Shown here: piece by piece, positions 1-8,677 of the stretch
Numbering within the stretch: the first letter of the stretch is position 1
Layout of the letters: every line of letters begins with the position of its first letter
Source: an uncultured Coriobacteriaceae bacterium
Lineage (GTDB): Bacteria > Actinomycetota > Coriobacteriia > Coriobacteriales > Eggerthellaceae
Direction: 5' to 3'
Length of the DNA: 64,000 bases
NCBI GenBank assembly: GCA_900550055.1
Contig: URQU01000002.1
Span: 25,402 to 89,401, forward strand
The notes under the pieces: generated by a model
What the model saw: only the letters and a program-made list of their open reading frames with translations
Database searches by the model: none
Told to the model about the DNA's origin: nothing
Position numbers and translations under genes: made by a program

Positions 1-391
1 AACCGCGCGCCTTGAAGTAAGCCTGCTGCCTTGAGCGCCACTCAAGCAGTACCGCCTTTGCTGCCGGCATCAACGGTATTGTGCGGGTCTCCTTGGTCTT
101 GGTGCTCTTGCGCTCCTGGGTGTCGCGCTCCATGGAATGCCTCACGTGCAGGGTGCTCTCACCCTCGTCGTACTCCATCCAGGTGAGCGCCAGCATCTCG
201 GAAAGCCGCATGCCGGTTGTCATCAGCAGGAACAGGCCCGTCTCGAAGGCATCCATGTCGTGGTCCAACAGGTTGGCCATGACGGCCTCGGCCTGCTCTA
301 CGGAAAGCGGCTCCTTCTCCTCGGTGTCGCGCTGGGGTGCCCTCACGTCCTCGGCCTTGAAGATGTTGGCATCGACGCAACCCTTGCGACG
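1..391 (-). pseudogene. Tyrosine recombinase (phage integrase) fragment, open at left edge
   Basis: Reading the minus strand leftward from 391 gives a continuous integrase catalytic-domain start: a segment ending in PLSVEQAEAVMANLL, then TGMRLSEMLALTW, which carries the first catalytic Arg of the R-H-R-Y family, then KTKETRTIPL. The remaining catalytic His, Arg and Tyr would lie beyond the window edge. In the same frame an in-frame TGA lies at 392-394, and no ATG with a ribosome-binding site precedes the conserved part, so the N-terminal DNA-binding domain is missing here. This looks like the decayed end of an integrated element rather than a working gene. A start inside a larger gene or a frameshift upstream is possible, but I found no continuation in the other frames. 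Confidence 0.7.
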
Positions 392-598
392 TCATCTCCC
401 GACAACTATTCCTTCCCTGCCGCATAGCACGCAATTAATGCCGCAACGCGTTCGTTTTCCAAATCGAAACAATTCTGCAAACTGGCTTCGGTAGCGTTTT
501 CCCTGTCATATACGCGAGGAAAGAGTATGCGTTGGGGAGACTCCTCTTTCGGTTCTCCTGAACGCATGCGCTCTTCCCGATAGGGAAAGGGAAAGGCC

Positions 599-2134
599 AT
601 GGAGGATTTCCTTACATCGTTCTTCATCACGCCGTTCACCGGACTTGCGGAGGGAATCGCCACCGCTACCAGCCCGCTTGACGTCATCGATGCCGTCGAT
701 GGCTTCGTGTGGGGCCCTATCATGATTTTGCTGCTGCTTGGCACGCACATCTTCATGACCATCCGCACCGGCTTCATCCAGCGCAAGATCGGCACCGGCA
801 TCAAGCTGTCCGTCACCAAGGATGACCCCTCCAACGCCGACGGCGACATCACCCAGTTCGGCGCGCTGACCACGGCCCTTGCCGCCACCATCGGAACGGG
901 CAACATCGTCGGCGTGGGCACGGGCCTGCTGTTCGGCGGCCCGGGCGCCATCTTCTGGATGTGGGTCACCGGCATCCTGGGCATCGCCACGAAGTACTCC
1001 GAGGTGTTCATCGGCGTGAAGTACCGCGTGAAAGACCACTCCGGCAAGATGCTCGGCGGGGCCATGTACGCCCTTGAGCGCGGCTTCAAGAATAAGAAGG
1101 CCGGCCGCATCCTGGCCATCCTGTTCGCCCTGTTCGCTTCGTTGGCAGCCTTCGGCATCGGCGCCTCCACGCAGTCGAACTCCCTGGCAGATGCGCTGTA
1201 CAACACCTCGCTTATCGACGGCAAGGCCATCCCGCAGTGGCTGGTGGGCGCCGTGGTGGTGGCTCTCGTGGCCATCGTCATCCTGGGCGGCATCAAGTCC
1301 ATCTCCAAGGTGTGCGAGAAGCTGGTCCCCGTCATGGCCGTCTTCTACGTGGTGTGCTGCCTGATCATCATCGGCATGAACGGCCAGTTCCTGGGCGAGG
1401 CGATCCGCCAGATCATCGTGGGTGCCTTCACCCCCGCAGGCGCCGCCGGCGGCGCGGTGGGCTCGACCATCACCCTGGCCCTGCAGTTCGGCTTCAAGCG
1501 CGGCATCTTCTCCAACGAGTCCGGCCTGGGCTCCGCCCCGCTGGTCGCCTCCTCCGCCACCACGAAGAACCCCGCACGTCAGGCGCTGGTTTCCATGACC
1601 GGCACGTTCTGGGATACCGTCGTGGTGTGCGCCATCACGGGCCTTATGCTCATGACCACGCTGCTGGCCAACCCCGAGCTTTCCACGGCCATCGCTAACG
1701 GCACCATCTCCTCGGGCGCCGGTCTTGCGACCGCCGCGTTCGAGAAGATCCCCGTGTTCGGCCCCCTGGTGCTGCTGATTGGCCTGGTCACCTTCGCATA
1801 TTCCACCATCCTGGGCTGGAGCCAGTACGGCAACCGCGCCATCAGCTACCTGCTGGGCAAGAAGGCCGTCCTCCCCTACTACATCGTGTTCCTGCTGTTC
1901 GTATTCTGGGGCTGCATAATGGTCGGCGATGCCGCCGGCAGCGCCACGGTCTCCAACCTCAGCTCCGTGGTATGGAATGTGGCCGACGTGATGAACGCGC
2001 TCATGGCCATCCCGAACTGCATCGCGGTCCTGGGCCTGTCCGCCATCATCGCCCGCGAAACGAAACACTACGTGTACGACCACAACCTGGAGGAAGTCGA
2101 CAAGACCGAGATTCCGCAATACCACGAGAAGTAG
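599..2134 (+). CDS. Alanine/glycine:cation symporter (AGCS family)
   Basis: Predicted 511-residue inner-membrane protein with about ten hydrophobic helices. It imports alanine or glycine with sodium or protons. Family signatures are seen directly: a GTGNIVGVGTGLLFGGPGA block near residue 100, the IATKYSEV motif after it, and SNESGLGSAPLVASSA near residue 305. Length matches the family (450-540). The start at 599 follows a purine-rich GGGAAAGG ribosome-binding site and keeps the complete first helix. It stands alone between the integrase remnant and a terminator hairpin at 2159, so it is probably monocistronic. Substrate preference between alanine and glycine cannot be read from the sequence. 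Confidence 0.93.
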   Translation: MEDFLTSFFITPFTGLAEGIATATSPLDVIDAVDGFVWGPIMILLLLGTHIFMTIRTGFIQRKIGTGIKLSVTKDDPSNADGDITQFGALTTALAATIGTGNIVGVGTGLLFGGPGAIFWMWVTGILGIATKYSEVFIGVKYRVKDHSGKMLGGAMYALERGFKNKKAGRILAILFALFASLAAFGIGASTQSNSLADALYNTSLIDGKAIPQWLVGAVVVALVAIVILGGIKSISKVCEKLVPVMAVFYVVCCLIIIGMNGQFLGEAIRQIIVGAFTPAGAAGGAVGSTITLALQFGFKRGIFSNESGLGSAPLVASSATTKNPARQALVSMTGTFWDTVVVCAITGLMLMTTLLANPELSTAIANGTISSGAGLATAAFEKIPVFGPLVLLIGLVTFAYSTILGWSQYGNRAISYLLGKKAVLPYYIVFLLFVFWGCIMVGDAAGSATVSNLSSVVWNVADVMNALMAIPNCIAVLGLSAIIARETKHYVYDHNLEEVDKTEIPQYHEK

Positions 2135-2158
2135 AGCGCTTTTACATCTCCGCACATG

Positions 2159-2194
2159 GTGAAGGGGTTCGTATTCGAGCCCCTTCACCTTTTT
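2159..2194 (+). terminator. Rho-independent terminator after the AGCS symporter
   Basis: Nine-base perfect stem (GTGAAGGGG with CCCCTTCAC) around a 12-base loop, followed by a T run (CTTTTT), 24 bases after the symporter stop. Confidence 0.85.
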
Positions 2195-2441
2195 GCCCAA
2201 AACCACCCTGATTCAACAGCGGAGGGCGCGCGAACATGGGAACGGAAGCGCGTTCATACGGCACCCGAATCACACCGACGACGCGCGCCATGTTTATTCT
2301 CTTTTCTGGACGCGTTCGGCTTTCAAAGTGCGCATTCAATTTCTCGTTGCCCCCCTGCCCACGCGAACCGGTGCGGACGATAAGCCCTATAATTACCTGC
2401 TGTGAAAACGCCGTCTAGGCGGCAGGAGGGGGGCAAAAGCC

Positions 2442-3782
2442 ATGAGAAGGGTCCACGTCCAGACCGTCAGCTTCGCAAACACCGCGATAACGCTTGCGCT
2501 TGGCATCGCATGCGCCATCCTGTTTTGGCAGGGGCGGGCGCAGTTCGAGGTGCTGCAACAGGCAACCGAGGCATACATCTCCTGCGAGAACGATGCCCAG
2601 CAAATGCAAGACAGGTCGGATTATCTGACCGAGCAGGTTCGCCTGGTCACCATGACCGCCAAACCGGAATATATCGATAGCTACTTCTCCATGGCCAACG
2701 ACAACGAGCAGTTCGACGAGGCGTTTGCGGACCTTAAAAGCCGGTTTGAGGGAACCGACGCATACGAATCGCTACGCACCGCGATGGACGAATCGAACGA
2801 GCTGATGAACACCGAGTTCTACGCCATGCGTCTGATCTGCGAGGCGAACGGCATCGATCCCTCCCCGTGGCCCGAAATCGCATCGTGCAAGATCAGCGAT
2901 GAGGATTCGCGCACGTCTCACGACAGCATGATTTACGAGGCACAGAACCTCGTCTCTGATTCCAAATACCAGGAAGCGAAGGATTCCATCAACAGCCACA
3001 CCAGCGATTGCATCGCCAAGGTAACCAATGCCACAATAGGCAGCCAAAACCGTGCCGCTTCCGTATTCGATGGCATTTATGGCACGATCGAGGCATGCGT
3101 GGCGATCTACATCGCCCTGACGTTGGTCATCTGCGCGCTCGTCCGTCGCGCCATCGTGAAACCCCTTCTGAGCTTCGGCGACAGCATCAAGGCCAACCAG
3201 CTGTTCCCCGTGCAGGGCGCGGGCGAGCTGCAGGTGCTGGCGGAAACGTACAACCGTGTGTTCACGGAAAACGAGACCACGCACATGATCGTCAAGCATC
3301 AGGCAGAGCATGATCCGCTGACCGACCTGCTCAATCGCGGGTCCTTCGACAAGGCCCTGAAACTCCACGATGACGGCGAGCATGATTTCGCACTCATCTT
3401 GGCCGATGTGGACCTGTTCAAATCCGTCAACGATACCTTCGGCCACGCCGTGGGAGACCAGATTCTCAAGCGCGTATCCAGCCTGCTGCAGGTGGCATTC
3501 CGCAACACCGATTTCGTGTGCCGCATCGGCGGCGACGAGTTCGCCGTTATCATGGCGGACGTGACCAGCGACCTGCAATATGTCGTTCAAGAGAAAATCG
3601 ACTTCGTGAACAAGGAGCTATCGAAGCCTATAGACGGCATGCCGCAGGTGACGCTGAGCGCGGGTGCAGCGTTCGCCAATCGCTCCAACCACGGTGACAA
3701 CATTTACAAGGATGCCGACGACGCGCTGTACCACACGAAGGAAAGCGGGCGCGGCGGCTGCTCTTTCTATAGCAAGTTCTAG
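2442..3782 (+). CDS. Membrane diguanylate cyclase (GGDEF domain)
   Basis: 446-residue protein that should synthesise cyclic di-GMP from two GTP. An N-terminal helix (about 8-27) is followed by an extracytoplasmic helical sensor region of roughly 190 residues and a second helix (about 215-236). A short linker leads to the C-terminal GGDEF domain. The active motif GGDEF is at residues 363-367, and an RNTD inhibitory I-site (RxxD) sits five residues before it, so feedback inhibition by c-di-GMP is expected. No EAL domain is present. The ATG at 2442 has an AGGAGG ribosome-binding site, and a TATAAT-like -10 lies at 2388-2393. The sensor ligand is unknown. The next gene downstream is a surface adhesin, an output often linked to c-di-GMP, but no riboswitch was recognised there. 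Confidence 0.92.
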   Translation: MRRVHVQTVSFANTAITLALGIACAILFWQGRAQFEVLQQATEAYISCENDAQQMQDRSDYLTEQVRLVTMTAKPEYIDSYFSMANDNEQFDEAFADLKSRFEGTDAYESLRTAMDESNELMNTEFYAMRLICEANGIDPSPWPEIASCKISDEDSRTSHDSMIYEAQNLVSDSKYQEAKDSINSHTSDCIAKVTNATIGSQNRAASVFDGIYGTIEACVAIYIALTLVICALVRRAIVKPLLSFGDSIKANQLFPVQGAGELQVLAETYNRVFTENETTHMIVKHQAEHDPLTDLLNRGSFDKALKLHDDGEHDFALILADVDLFKSVNDTFGHAVGDQILKRVSSLLQVAFRNTDFVCRIGGDEFAVIMADVTSDLQYVVQEKIDFVNKELSKPIDGMPQVTLSAGAAFANRSNHGDNIYKDADDALYHTKESGRGGCSFYSKF

Positions 3783-3851
3783 CATCTGAACTGGGATGAT
3801 ATACAGACTGTAAGCAGCCTCGCCCATATCGCGTAACTGAACGCAGCGAAG

Positions 3852-3889
3852 GGCCTTGCCGGCGTCGACAGCATCGGCAAGGCCTTTCT
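3852..3889 (+). terminator. Rho-independent terminator after the diguanylate cyclase
   Basis: Ten-base perfect stem GGCCTTGCCG/CGGCAAGGCC followed by TTTCT, 70 bases after the stop codon. Confidence 0.75.
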
Positions 3890-4157
3890 GCTTGTATGCC
3901 TTGTTTTGCAAAGCATCCTTCATATGGATGCACGGGGACCGACGGAAGCGAAAGATCGCCCCTCTCGTCGCGCCGCGTCGGGAGGACGCTGATGCGAATC
4001 TACAAGGTTTCGTCAACCATGCTGCGGGTTTGAGCCGGAACCAAGGCCGGCTGCGGTGCAAGGTTTCGACGACAACGCATGGCGCTCCCGGCAAGGGCTC
4101 TGCAAGTTCGCGTCGGTATGCTGGTTCGTTAAACACCTAGCGAACCAAGGAGGCGCC
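3890..4157 (+). promoter_or_regulatory. Leader of the Cna-B adhesin with a hairpin beside the ribosome-binding site
   Basis: About 270 bases without a convincing gene. Just before the strong AAGGAGG ribosome-binding site (4147-4153) is a hairpin with 6-bp arms GGTTCG/CGAACC at 4123-4146 and a 12-base loop. Its right arm ends at the base before the Shine-Dalgarno sequence. I compared the leader by eye with c-di-GMP-I aptamer landmarks and could not match it. Confidence 0.35.
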
Positions 4158-6779
4158 ATGGGAACGGGCTTTGCAGCTTGCATATCGGGAACACTTCATG
4201 AAAACGATTTCGGCAGGACGCTGTCGCGAGCACGAATCCGGATACCGTCAAAAGATCGGGGAGCGCGGCAACCGCAGCGCCCCAACGAGCAATCGATCCC
4301 CCATCCGTATGCGCAACGGCGCCGTCGCATCGCATCGGCGCACCGATTCGCCCTGATCGCCGTCTTGCTCGCATGCGGAATCGCCGCCGGTTCGCCGCCG
4401 GCTCCCGCCTTCGCCGAAAGCGAGGTCGGGCATTTGCTGGTAGGCGCCAGGATTGACTACGCCGGCTACAGCACCACGTGGATGAGCGTCGATGGAAACG
4501 CCGCCTATTGCGCCACGCCCATGCTTGCCACTCCTCGGTCGGGACCATATGCGAAAGCCCCCATCAACGCCCCGAGCGGCAGAAGCGCCGAGGCCGCCGC
4601 AGACCTGTGGTTCGGGTACGGCAGCCCCGGGTTCGATAAAACGCTATGGCCTTCCACCTGGTACGACGGCGGGGAGATGACCGAGGCTCGCTATGCCGCG
4701 CTCACGCATATCCTGCTTTCGGACACGTACTCGTCCAGCAGCGCCTCGGCGCTGTACGGATGCAGCGAGTCCTTCCGATCATGGGCGCAGCGCCAAGTCA
4801 TCGGGTTCGACTCCCACGGCGCGCTTATCAACGCTGCGGCAACCGGCCGCCGCATAGCAGAGAGAGCAGCCGAAGTCCCCGCAGCATTCTCGGCCTTCCA
4901 GGTCTCAACCGGCAACGCAACCCAGTGCGTGGTGTCATTCACTTACACGGCCCAGGGGTCGCTCGAGCTGACGAAGGCATCCTCCCAACCGCGCATAACC
5001 GAGGGAAATCCCTTGTATTCCCTGGAAGGAGCGAAGTTCGGCATCTTCCGCGATGAGGCCTGCAGCGACCTGGCGCGCACCCTTGTTTGCGATGCGGAGG
5101 GACGGGCAAAAGCCGACGCGCTGCCGACAGGCGCCTACTGGGTTCGCGAGCTGCAAGCCCCCTTGCATATGGCGGCAAGCACCAGCGTCTTCCCCGTAGA
5201 GGTCAAGGACCGTCAAACCGCGCACGTGAACAGCGGGAAAGTGGAGAACGCGCCTCAAACGGCACGGCTCGACATGTTGTTGCGAAAGCTGGACGCGGAC
5301 AGCCGATTCGCCGCACCGCAGGGGAACGCAAGTCTGGCAGGAGCGGTGTTCACCGTGCGATATTTCGCGCAGCTGGAATCGCCTCCAAGCGAAGGCGACG
5401 GCAACGTTTCAGCGAATCCCCTGTTCACCTGGGAATTCTGCACTGATGAGCTTGGCGAAGTGCACCTATCGGACGCGACGAACATGGAGCGTTACCACAT
5501 AGGCGGCGACGAGCTTCCTCGCGATTCCATGGGGTTTTGCGCGCTTCCTATAGGCACTTATACCATCGAGGAAACGAAGGCGCCGCAAGGCTACGAGAAA
5601 TATCCCAAGACCGCCGTCATCACGGTAACCGCCACGGGCGATGGCGAGCACGACTGCACCGTCTTCTTCGCTTCCGAAGAAGGCTCCGACCAGGGCGTTT
5701 CCGTGCATGAGAAGATTCTTCGCGGCGGCATTGCCGTGTCGAAAACGGATGCTGAGCTTCATGGAATTGCCGCGATAGGCGGCAACGAAGAGCTTGCATG
5801 GGCGCCCACCCTTGATGGCGTGCTTTTCGAGATAGTCAACGCTTCGCCCAATAGTGTGAACGTTAACGGGGAATGGAGCGCTCCCGGGCAGGTTGTCGAC
5901 GTGATCGAAACGCAATGGGACGAAGAGCACAAGGAACACCGAGCGCAAACCGGCTCCGATGCCTTGCCATTCGGCACCTATTCCGTTCGCGAGATCGCCG
6001 CGTCTAACGGCTACCTCTTGTCGGATGGAAGCCCTAGAACCGTAGAAGTGCACGCAGCCGGAGAGCTCGCCGAAGCGGATACGAATGGGAATCCTCTTTC
6101 GTTCTCCAACCAGGTGATTAGAAACGATTTGGAGCTATATAAGATCAGGGAAGGCGATAAAAAACCTTTGCAGGTGGCGTTTTCCCTAACCAACCTTGCA
6201 ACCGGCGAGAAGCATGTGCTGGTGTGCGACGAAAATGGGCACGCATCCACCGAGAACCGCTATGCCAAGCACGCGGAAAACGCCAACGGCAACGATCGCC
6301 TGCTAGAGACCGAACGCATAGCCACAAGCGATATGGACCCGACGGCGGGCATATGGTTCGGTTGCGGTAGCGATGGCAGCACCGCTGCACCGAACAACGA
6401 CCTTGCGGCGCTGCCCTACGGGCGATACCTGCTAGAAGAGCTGCCATGCGATACGAATAAGGGATACGACCTGTTCAGCGATGTAATCGATATCAACCAC
6501 GACCCCTCGGAGCCATCGGTAGTATCGAAAACGGTGACGAATCGCCTTATTGAGGAGAGCGATGACGGACCGGAAAACGATGCCAAGGAGACAAAAGAGA
6601 GTAAAACACCCAAGGATGCTGCGGGCAAATTGGCGGAAACCGGAGATTGGGCAGCACTGCCGACAACGCAGCTTCTTGGCGCCGCCGCATTAGCCGCACT
6701 TGCCCTGGTTGCCGCGCGTGTGAAGGGCGGCAACCAGGCGCAAGGAGGACGCTATCAGCGAAGAAGGCGCCGCAAGTAG
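4158..6779 (+). CDS. Sortase-anchored Cna-B/SpaA-domain surface protein
   Basis: 873-residue predicted surface adhesin or minor pilin. I start it at the ATG at 4158 because AAGGAGG lies five bases upstream; the frame is open further 5'. A 50-residue N-terminal extension precedes a basic RRRR stretch, a hydrophobic signal sequence and a PAFAES cleavage region (about 54-88). Residues 90-290 resemble a thioester-type head domain with Cys118 in an AYC motif. Four SpaA/Cna-B-like beta domains follow, with recognisable TYTIEETKAPQGY-type ends. A Lys/Glu/Asp-rich stalk leads to the sorting signal LAETGD (from residue 825), a hydrophobic helix and a basic tail. No sortase gene lies in the window. The exact domain count is by eye. 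Confidence 0.85.
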   Translation: MGTGFAACISGTLHENDFGRTLSRARIRIPSKDRGARQPQRPNEQSIPHPYAQRRRRIASAHRFALIAVLLACGIAAGSPPAPAFAESEVGHLLVGARIDYAGYSTTWMSVDGNAAYCATPMLATPRSGPYAKAPINAPSGRSAEAAADLWFGYGSPGFDKTLWPSTWYDGGEMTEARYAALTHILLSDTYSSSSASALYGCSESFRSWAQRQVIGFDSHGALINAAATGRRIAERAAEVPAAFSAFQVSTGNATQCVVSFTYTAQGSLELTKASSQPRITEGNPLYSLEGAKFGIFRDEACSDLARTLVCDAEGRAKADALPTGAYWVRELQAPLHMAASTSVFPVEVKDRQTAHVNSGKVENAPQTARLDMLLRKLDADSRFAAPQGNASLAGAVFTVRYFAQLESPPSEGDGNVSANPLFTWEFCTDELGEVHLSDATNMERYHIGGDELPRDSMGFCALPIGTYTIEETKAPQGYEKYPKTAVITVTATGDGEHDCTVFFASEEGSDQGVSVHEKILRGGIAVSKTDAELHGIAAIGGNEELAWAPTLDGVLFEIVNASPNSVNVNGEWSAPGQVVDVIETQWDEEHKEHRAQTGSDALPFGTYSVREIAASNGYLLSDGSPRTVEVHAAGELAEADTNGNPLSFSNQVIRNDLELYKIREGDKKPLQVAFSLTNLATGEKHVLVCDENGHASTENRYAKHAENANGNDRLLETERIATSDMDPTAGIWFGCGSDGSTAAPNNDLAALPYGRYLLEELPCDTNKGYDLFSDVIDINHDPSEPSVVSKTVTNRLIEESDDGPENDAKETKESKTPKDAAGKLAETGDWAALPTTQLLGAAALAALALVAARVKGGNQAQGGRYQRRRRRK

Positions 6780-6780
6780 C

Positions 6781-7419
6781 CTAGATCAGGCTGACGAGCA
6801 GCTCGTGGATGCGCAGGTCATCATCCAATTCGGGATGGAATGACACGCCAAGCTGATTCCCGTAGCAAACGGCTGCTATGCGATCGTCCACGGTGGCAAG
6901 CACCTTGACATCTTCAGATACCGCTTTAATGAACGGGGCGCGAATGAACGTCATGGGGATATCGGCGGTTTCGCCATCCGGCACGCCGGGCAACCCCGCG
7001 CAGGGAGCAACGGTGCGGAAGCTCCCCAGCTGGCGGCCGTACGCGTTGCGGCGAACCGTCACCGGCAACGTTCCGATAGCACCCGGCGCGGTTGCGCCCG
7101 CGGAAACGGGGCCGTTCGGGTCGCCGGCGGCGGGAACGCCCTCTTCGACGTTTTGCGCCAGCAAGATCAAACCAGCGCACGTGCCCAGTACCGGCAGACC
7201 AGCCGCCACGCGGGACTTCAGCGTATCGAGCATGCCCAGCTCGCGCAGCATCTTCGCTTGGGCCGTGCTCTCGCCCCCGGGCAGCACCAGGGCATCGTAG
7301 GGCTGTTCGACATCGGGCCCCTGACGAAGCTCAACGCATTCGCAACCCAGCTTCGCCAGCGCGCGCTCATGCTCGATAAACGCCCCCTGAACAGCCAAAA
7401 CAGCGATTTTCTTAGACAT
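6781..7419 (-). CDS. pdxT: Pyridoxal 5'-phosphate synthase glutaminase subunit PdxT
   Basis: 212-residue class I glutamine amidotransferase. It hydrolyses glutamine and passes ammonia to PdxS for de novo vitamin B6 synthesis by the ribose-5-phosphate-dependent route. The nucleophile is Cys81 in GTCAGLILLA. The catalytic His195-x-Glu197 is in SFHPEL near the C-terminus, and the LPGGES oxyanion-loop motif is at about 46-51. The length is slightly above the usual 190-200. The start has a GGAAGG ribosome-binding site. It lies downstream of pdxS on the same strand, but the two are separated by about 270 bases that carry a structured repeat. Its stop is only two bases from the convergent adhesin stop, with no clear terminator between them. 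Confidence 0.96.
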   Translation of the reverse strand: MSKKIAVLAVQGAFIEHERALAKLGCECVELRQGPDVEQPYDALVLPGGESTAQAKMLRELGMLDTLKSRVAAGLPVLGTCAGLILLAQNVEEGVPAAGDPNGPVSAGATAPGAIGTLPVTVRRNAYGRQLGSFRTVAPCAGLPGVPDGETADIPMTFIRAPFIKAVSEDVKVLATVDDRIAAVCYGNQLGVSFHPELDDDLRIHELLVSLI

Positions 7420-7477
7420 AGGGAAACCTTCCGGTCACATCAAGTCAAAAGCCACCCGTTCAAGACATCGCAGGTGG

Positions 7478-7689
7478 CGTCAAAATCAGCGAGGGCCGCT
7501 GCGGTGCGTCGTATTGCGCCGAAGCAAGCGGGCATTGGCCTTTGGGCCATGCCCGCGCAGCTGAGGTGCAAGACGGCGTGCCGCAGCGGCCCGCAGCGTC
7601 GGGTCAGTCCGTTTTGCCGGAAGGCAAAACGGAACCACGAGGCCCGCAGCGTCGAGCCGATTCGTTTTGCCGTAGGCGAAACGAAACCA
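7478..7689 (-). repeat. Dispersed structured repeat, copy A (between pdxS and pdxT)
   Basis: This intergenic block is clearly homologous to 33300-33533. Both copies share a core with TGCGGTGCGTCGTA, then a hairpin built on TTGGCCTTTGGGCCAT (7529-7555 here), an ACGGCGTGCCGC module, and a second hairpin (7608-7633). Stem pairs differ between copies in a compensatory way. A partial second copy of the last module (CGCAGCGTCGAG plus a GTTTTGCC hairpin) follows up to the pdxS stop codon. It has no coding potential that I trust. The minus strand is assigned because that is the transcribed strand of the neighbouring gene. Confidence 0.75.
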
Positions 7690-8580
7690 TTACTTGCCGC
7701 GCTCCGCCATGAGGAGGGCGATCTCGCTCTCGTTGATGCCGACCATGGCCTCGCCCAAGTCCTCGGAAAGCTCGGCGATGAGCTTGGCGTCGGTGTAGTT
7801 CGCCACCGCCTTCACGATCGCCTGCGCGCGCTTCTCGGGGTTGCCGGACTTGAAGATGCCGGAGCCCACGAACACGCCCTCGGCGCCCAGCTGCATCATG
7901 AGCGCAGCGTCGGCCGGAGTGGCAACGCCGCCGGCGGCGAAGTTCACGACAGGCAGCTTGCCGTTCTCGTGCACGTATTTGACCAGTTCAACGGGCACCT
8001 GCAGCTGCTTGGCGGCCTCGAACAGCTCGTCGGCGCGCAGGTTCTGGATGCGGCGGATCTCGGCGTTCATCATGCGCATGTGGCGCACGGCCTGCACCAC
8101 GTCGCCCGTACCGGGCTCGCCCTTGGTACGGATCATCGTGGCACCTTCGGCGATGCGGCGCAGCGCCTCGCCCAGGTCGCGAGCGCCGCAGACGAACGGC
8201 ACGTTGAATCGGGTCTTGTCGATGTGGTACGTGTCGTCGGCCGGGGACAGCACCTCGGACTCGTCGATGTAGTCGATATCGATGGCCTGCAGCACCTGGG
8301 CCTCCACGAAGTGGCCGATGCGGCACTTTGCCATAACGGGGATGGACACGGCCTCCTGGATGCCCTTGATCATCTTCGGGTCGCTCATGCGGGACACGCC
8401 GCCGGCGGCACGGATGTCAGCGGGGATGCGCTCGAGCGCCATGACGGCGCAAGCACCAGCCTGCTCGGCGATGTGCGCCTGCTCAGGCGTGGTGACGTCC
8501 ATGATGACGCCGCCCTTCAGCATCTGGGCAAGCTGGCGGTTCAGGGCAACGCGCTCTTCGGCGGTTTGAGGCTCGGTCAT
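7690..8580 (-). CDS. pdxS: Pyridoxal 5'-phosphate synthase lyase subunit PdxS
   Basis: 296-residue TIM-barrel synthase that condenses ribose 5-phosphate, glyceraldehyde 3-phosphate and ammonia into PLP, working with PdxT in a dodecamer. Conserved blocks are visible: the GGVIMDV start, the MALERIPADIRAAGGVSRM region, the VMAKCRIGHF block with its active-site lysine, the phosphate-binding GEPGTGDVVQAVRH, and FAAGGVATPADAALMMQLG. The length is canonical (about 290-295). The ATG at 8580 has an AAGGAG ribosome-binding site. It is divergent from pdxR across a 135-base region that contains a probable operator and a parS site, so PdxR control in response to PLP is likely. Confidence 0.97.
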   Translation of the reverse strand: MTEPQTAEERVALNRQLAQMLKGGVIMDVTTPEQAHIAEQAGACAVMALERIPADIRAAGGVSRMSDPKMIKGIQEAVSIPVMAKCRIGHFVEAQVLQAIDIDYIDESEVLSPADDTYHIDKTRFNVPFVCGARDLGEALRRIAEGATMIRTKGEPGTGDVVQAVRHMRMMNAEIRRIQNLRADELFEAAKQLQVPVELVKYVHENGKLPVVNFAAGGVATPADAALMMQLGAEGVFVGSGIFKSGNPEKRAQAIVKAVANYTDAKLIAELSEDLGEAMVGINESEIALLMAERGK

Positions 8581-8625
8581 TTCCTACTCCTTCTCTGAGA
8601 ATGTGAATGCCCGAAGATTACGCTT

Positions 8626-8677
8626 CATCTGGTTATGGTAGTATGCCCAAAACTATTTCTTTTTATATGACCAGATG
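8626..8677. promoter_or_regulatory. Inverted-repeat operator between pdxS and pdxR
   Basis: CATCTGGT (8626-8633) and ACCAGATG (8670-8677) form perfect 8-base inverted half-sites about 44 bases centre to centre, and similarity continues for two to three more bases. A TATGGTAGTATGC-like promoter stretch lies beside the left half. Widely spaced half-sites fit a dimeric MocR-type regulator. That PdxR is the binder is inference from the divergent position. Confidence 0.55.

Noticed and set aside
506..2206. A 566-codon minus-strand frame over the AGCS symporter
   Set aside because: It is an antisense shadow; the His/Asp/Gln/Gly-rich translation resembles other shadows, and the plus-strand symporter is unambiguous.
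3890..4157. c-di-GMP riboswitch in the adhesin leader
   Set aside because: The position after a diguanylate cyclase is tempting, but the conserved aptamer segments could not be found by eye. Only the hairpin at the ribosome-binding site is supported.
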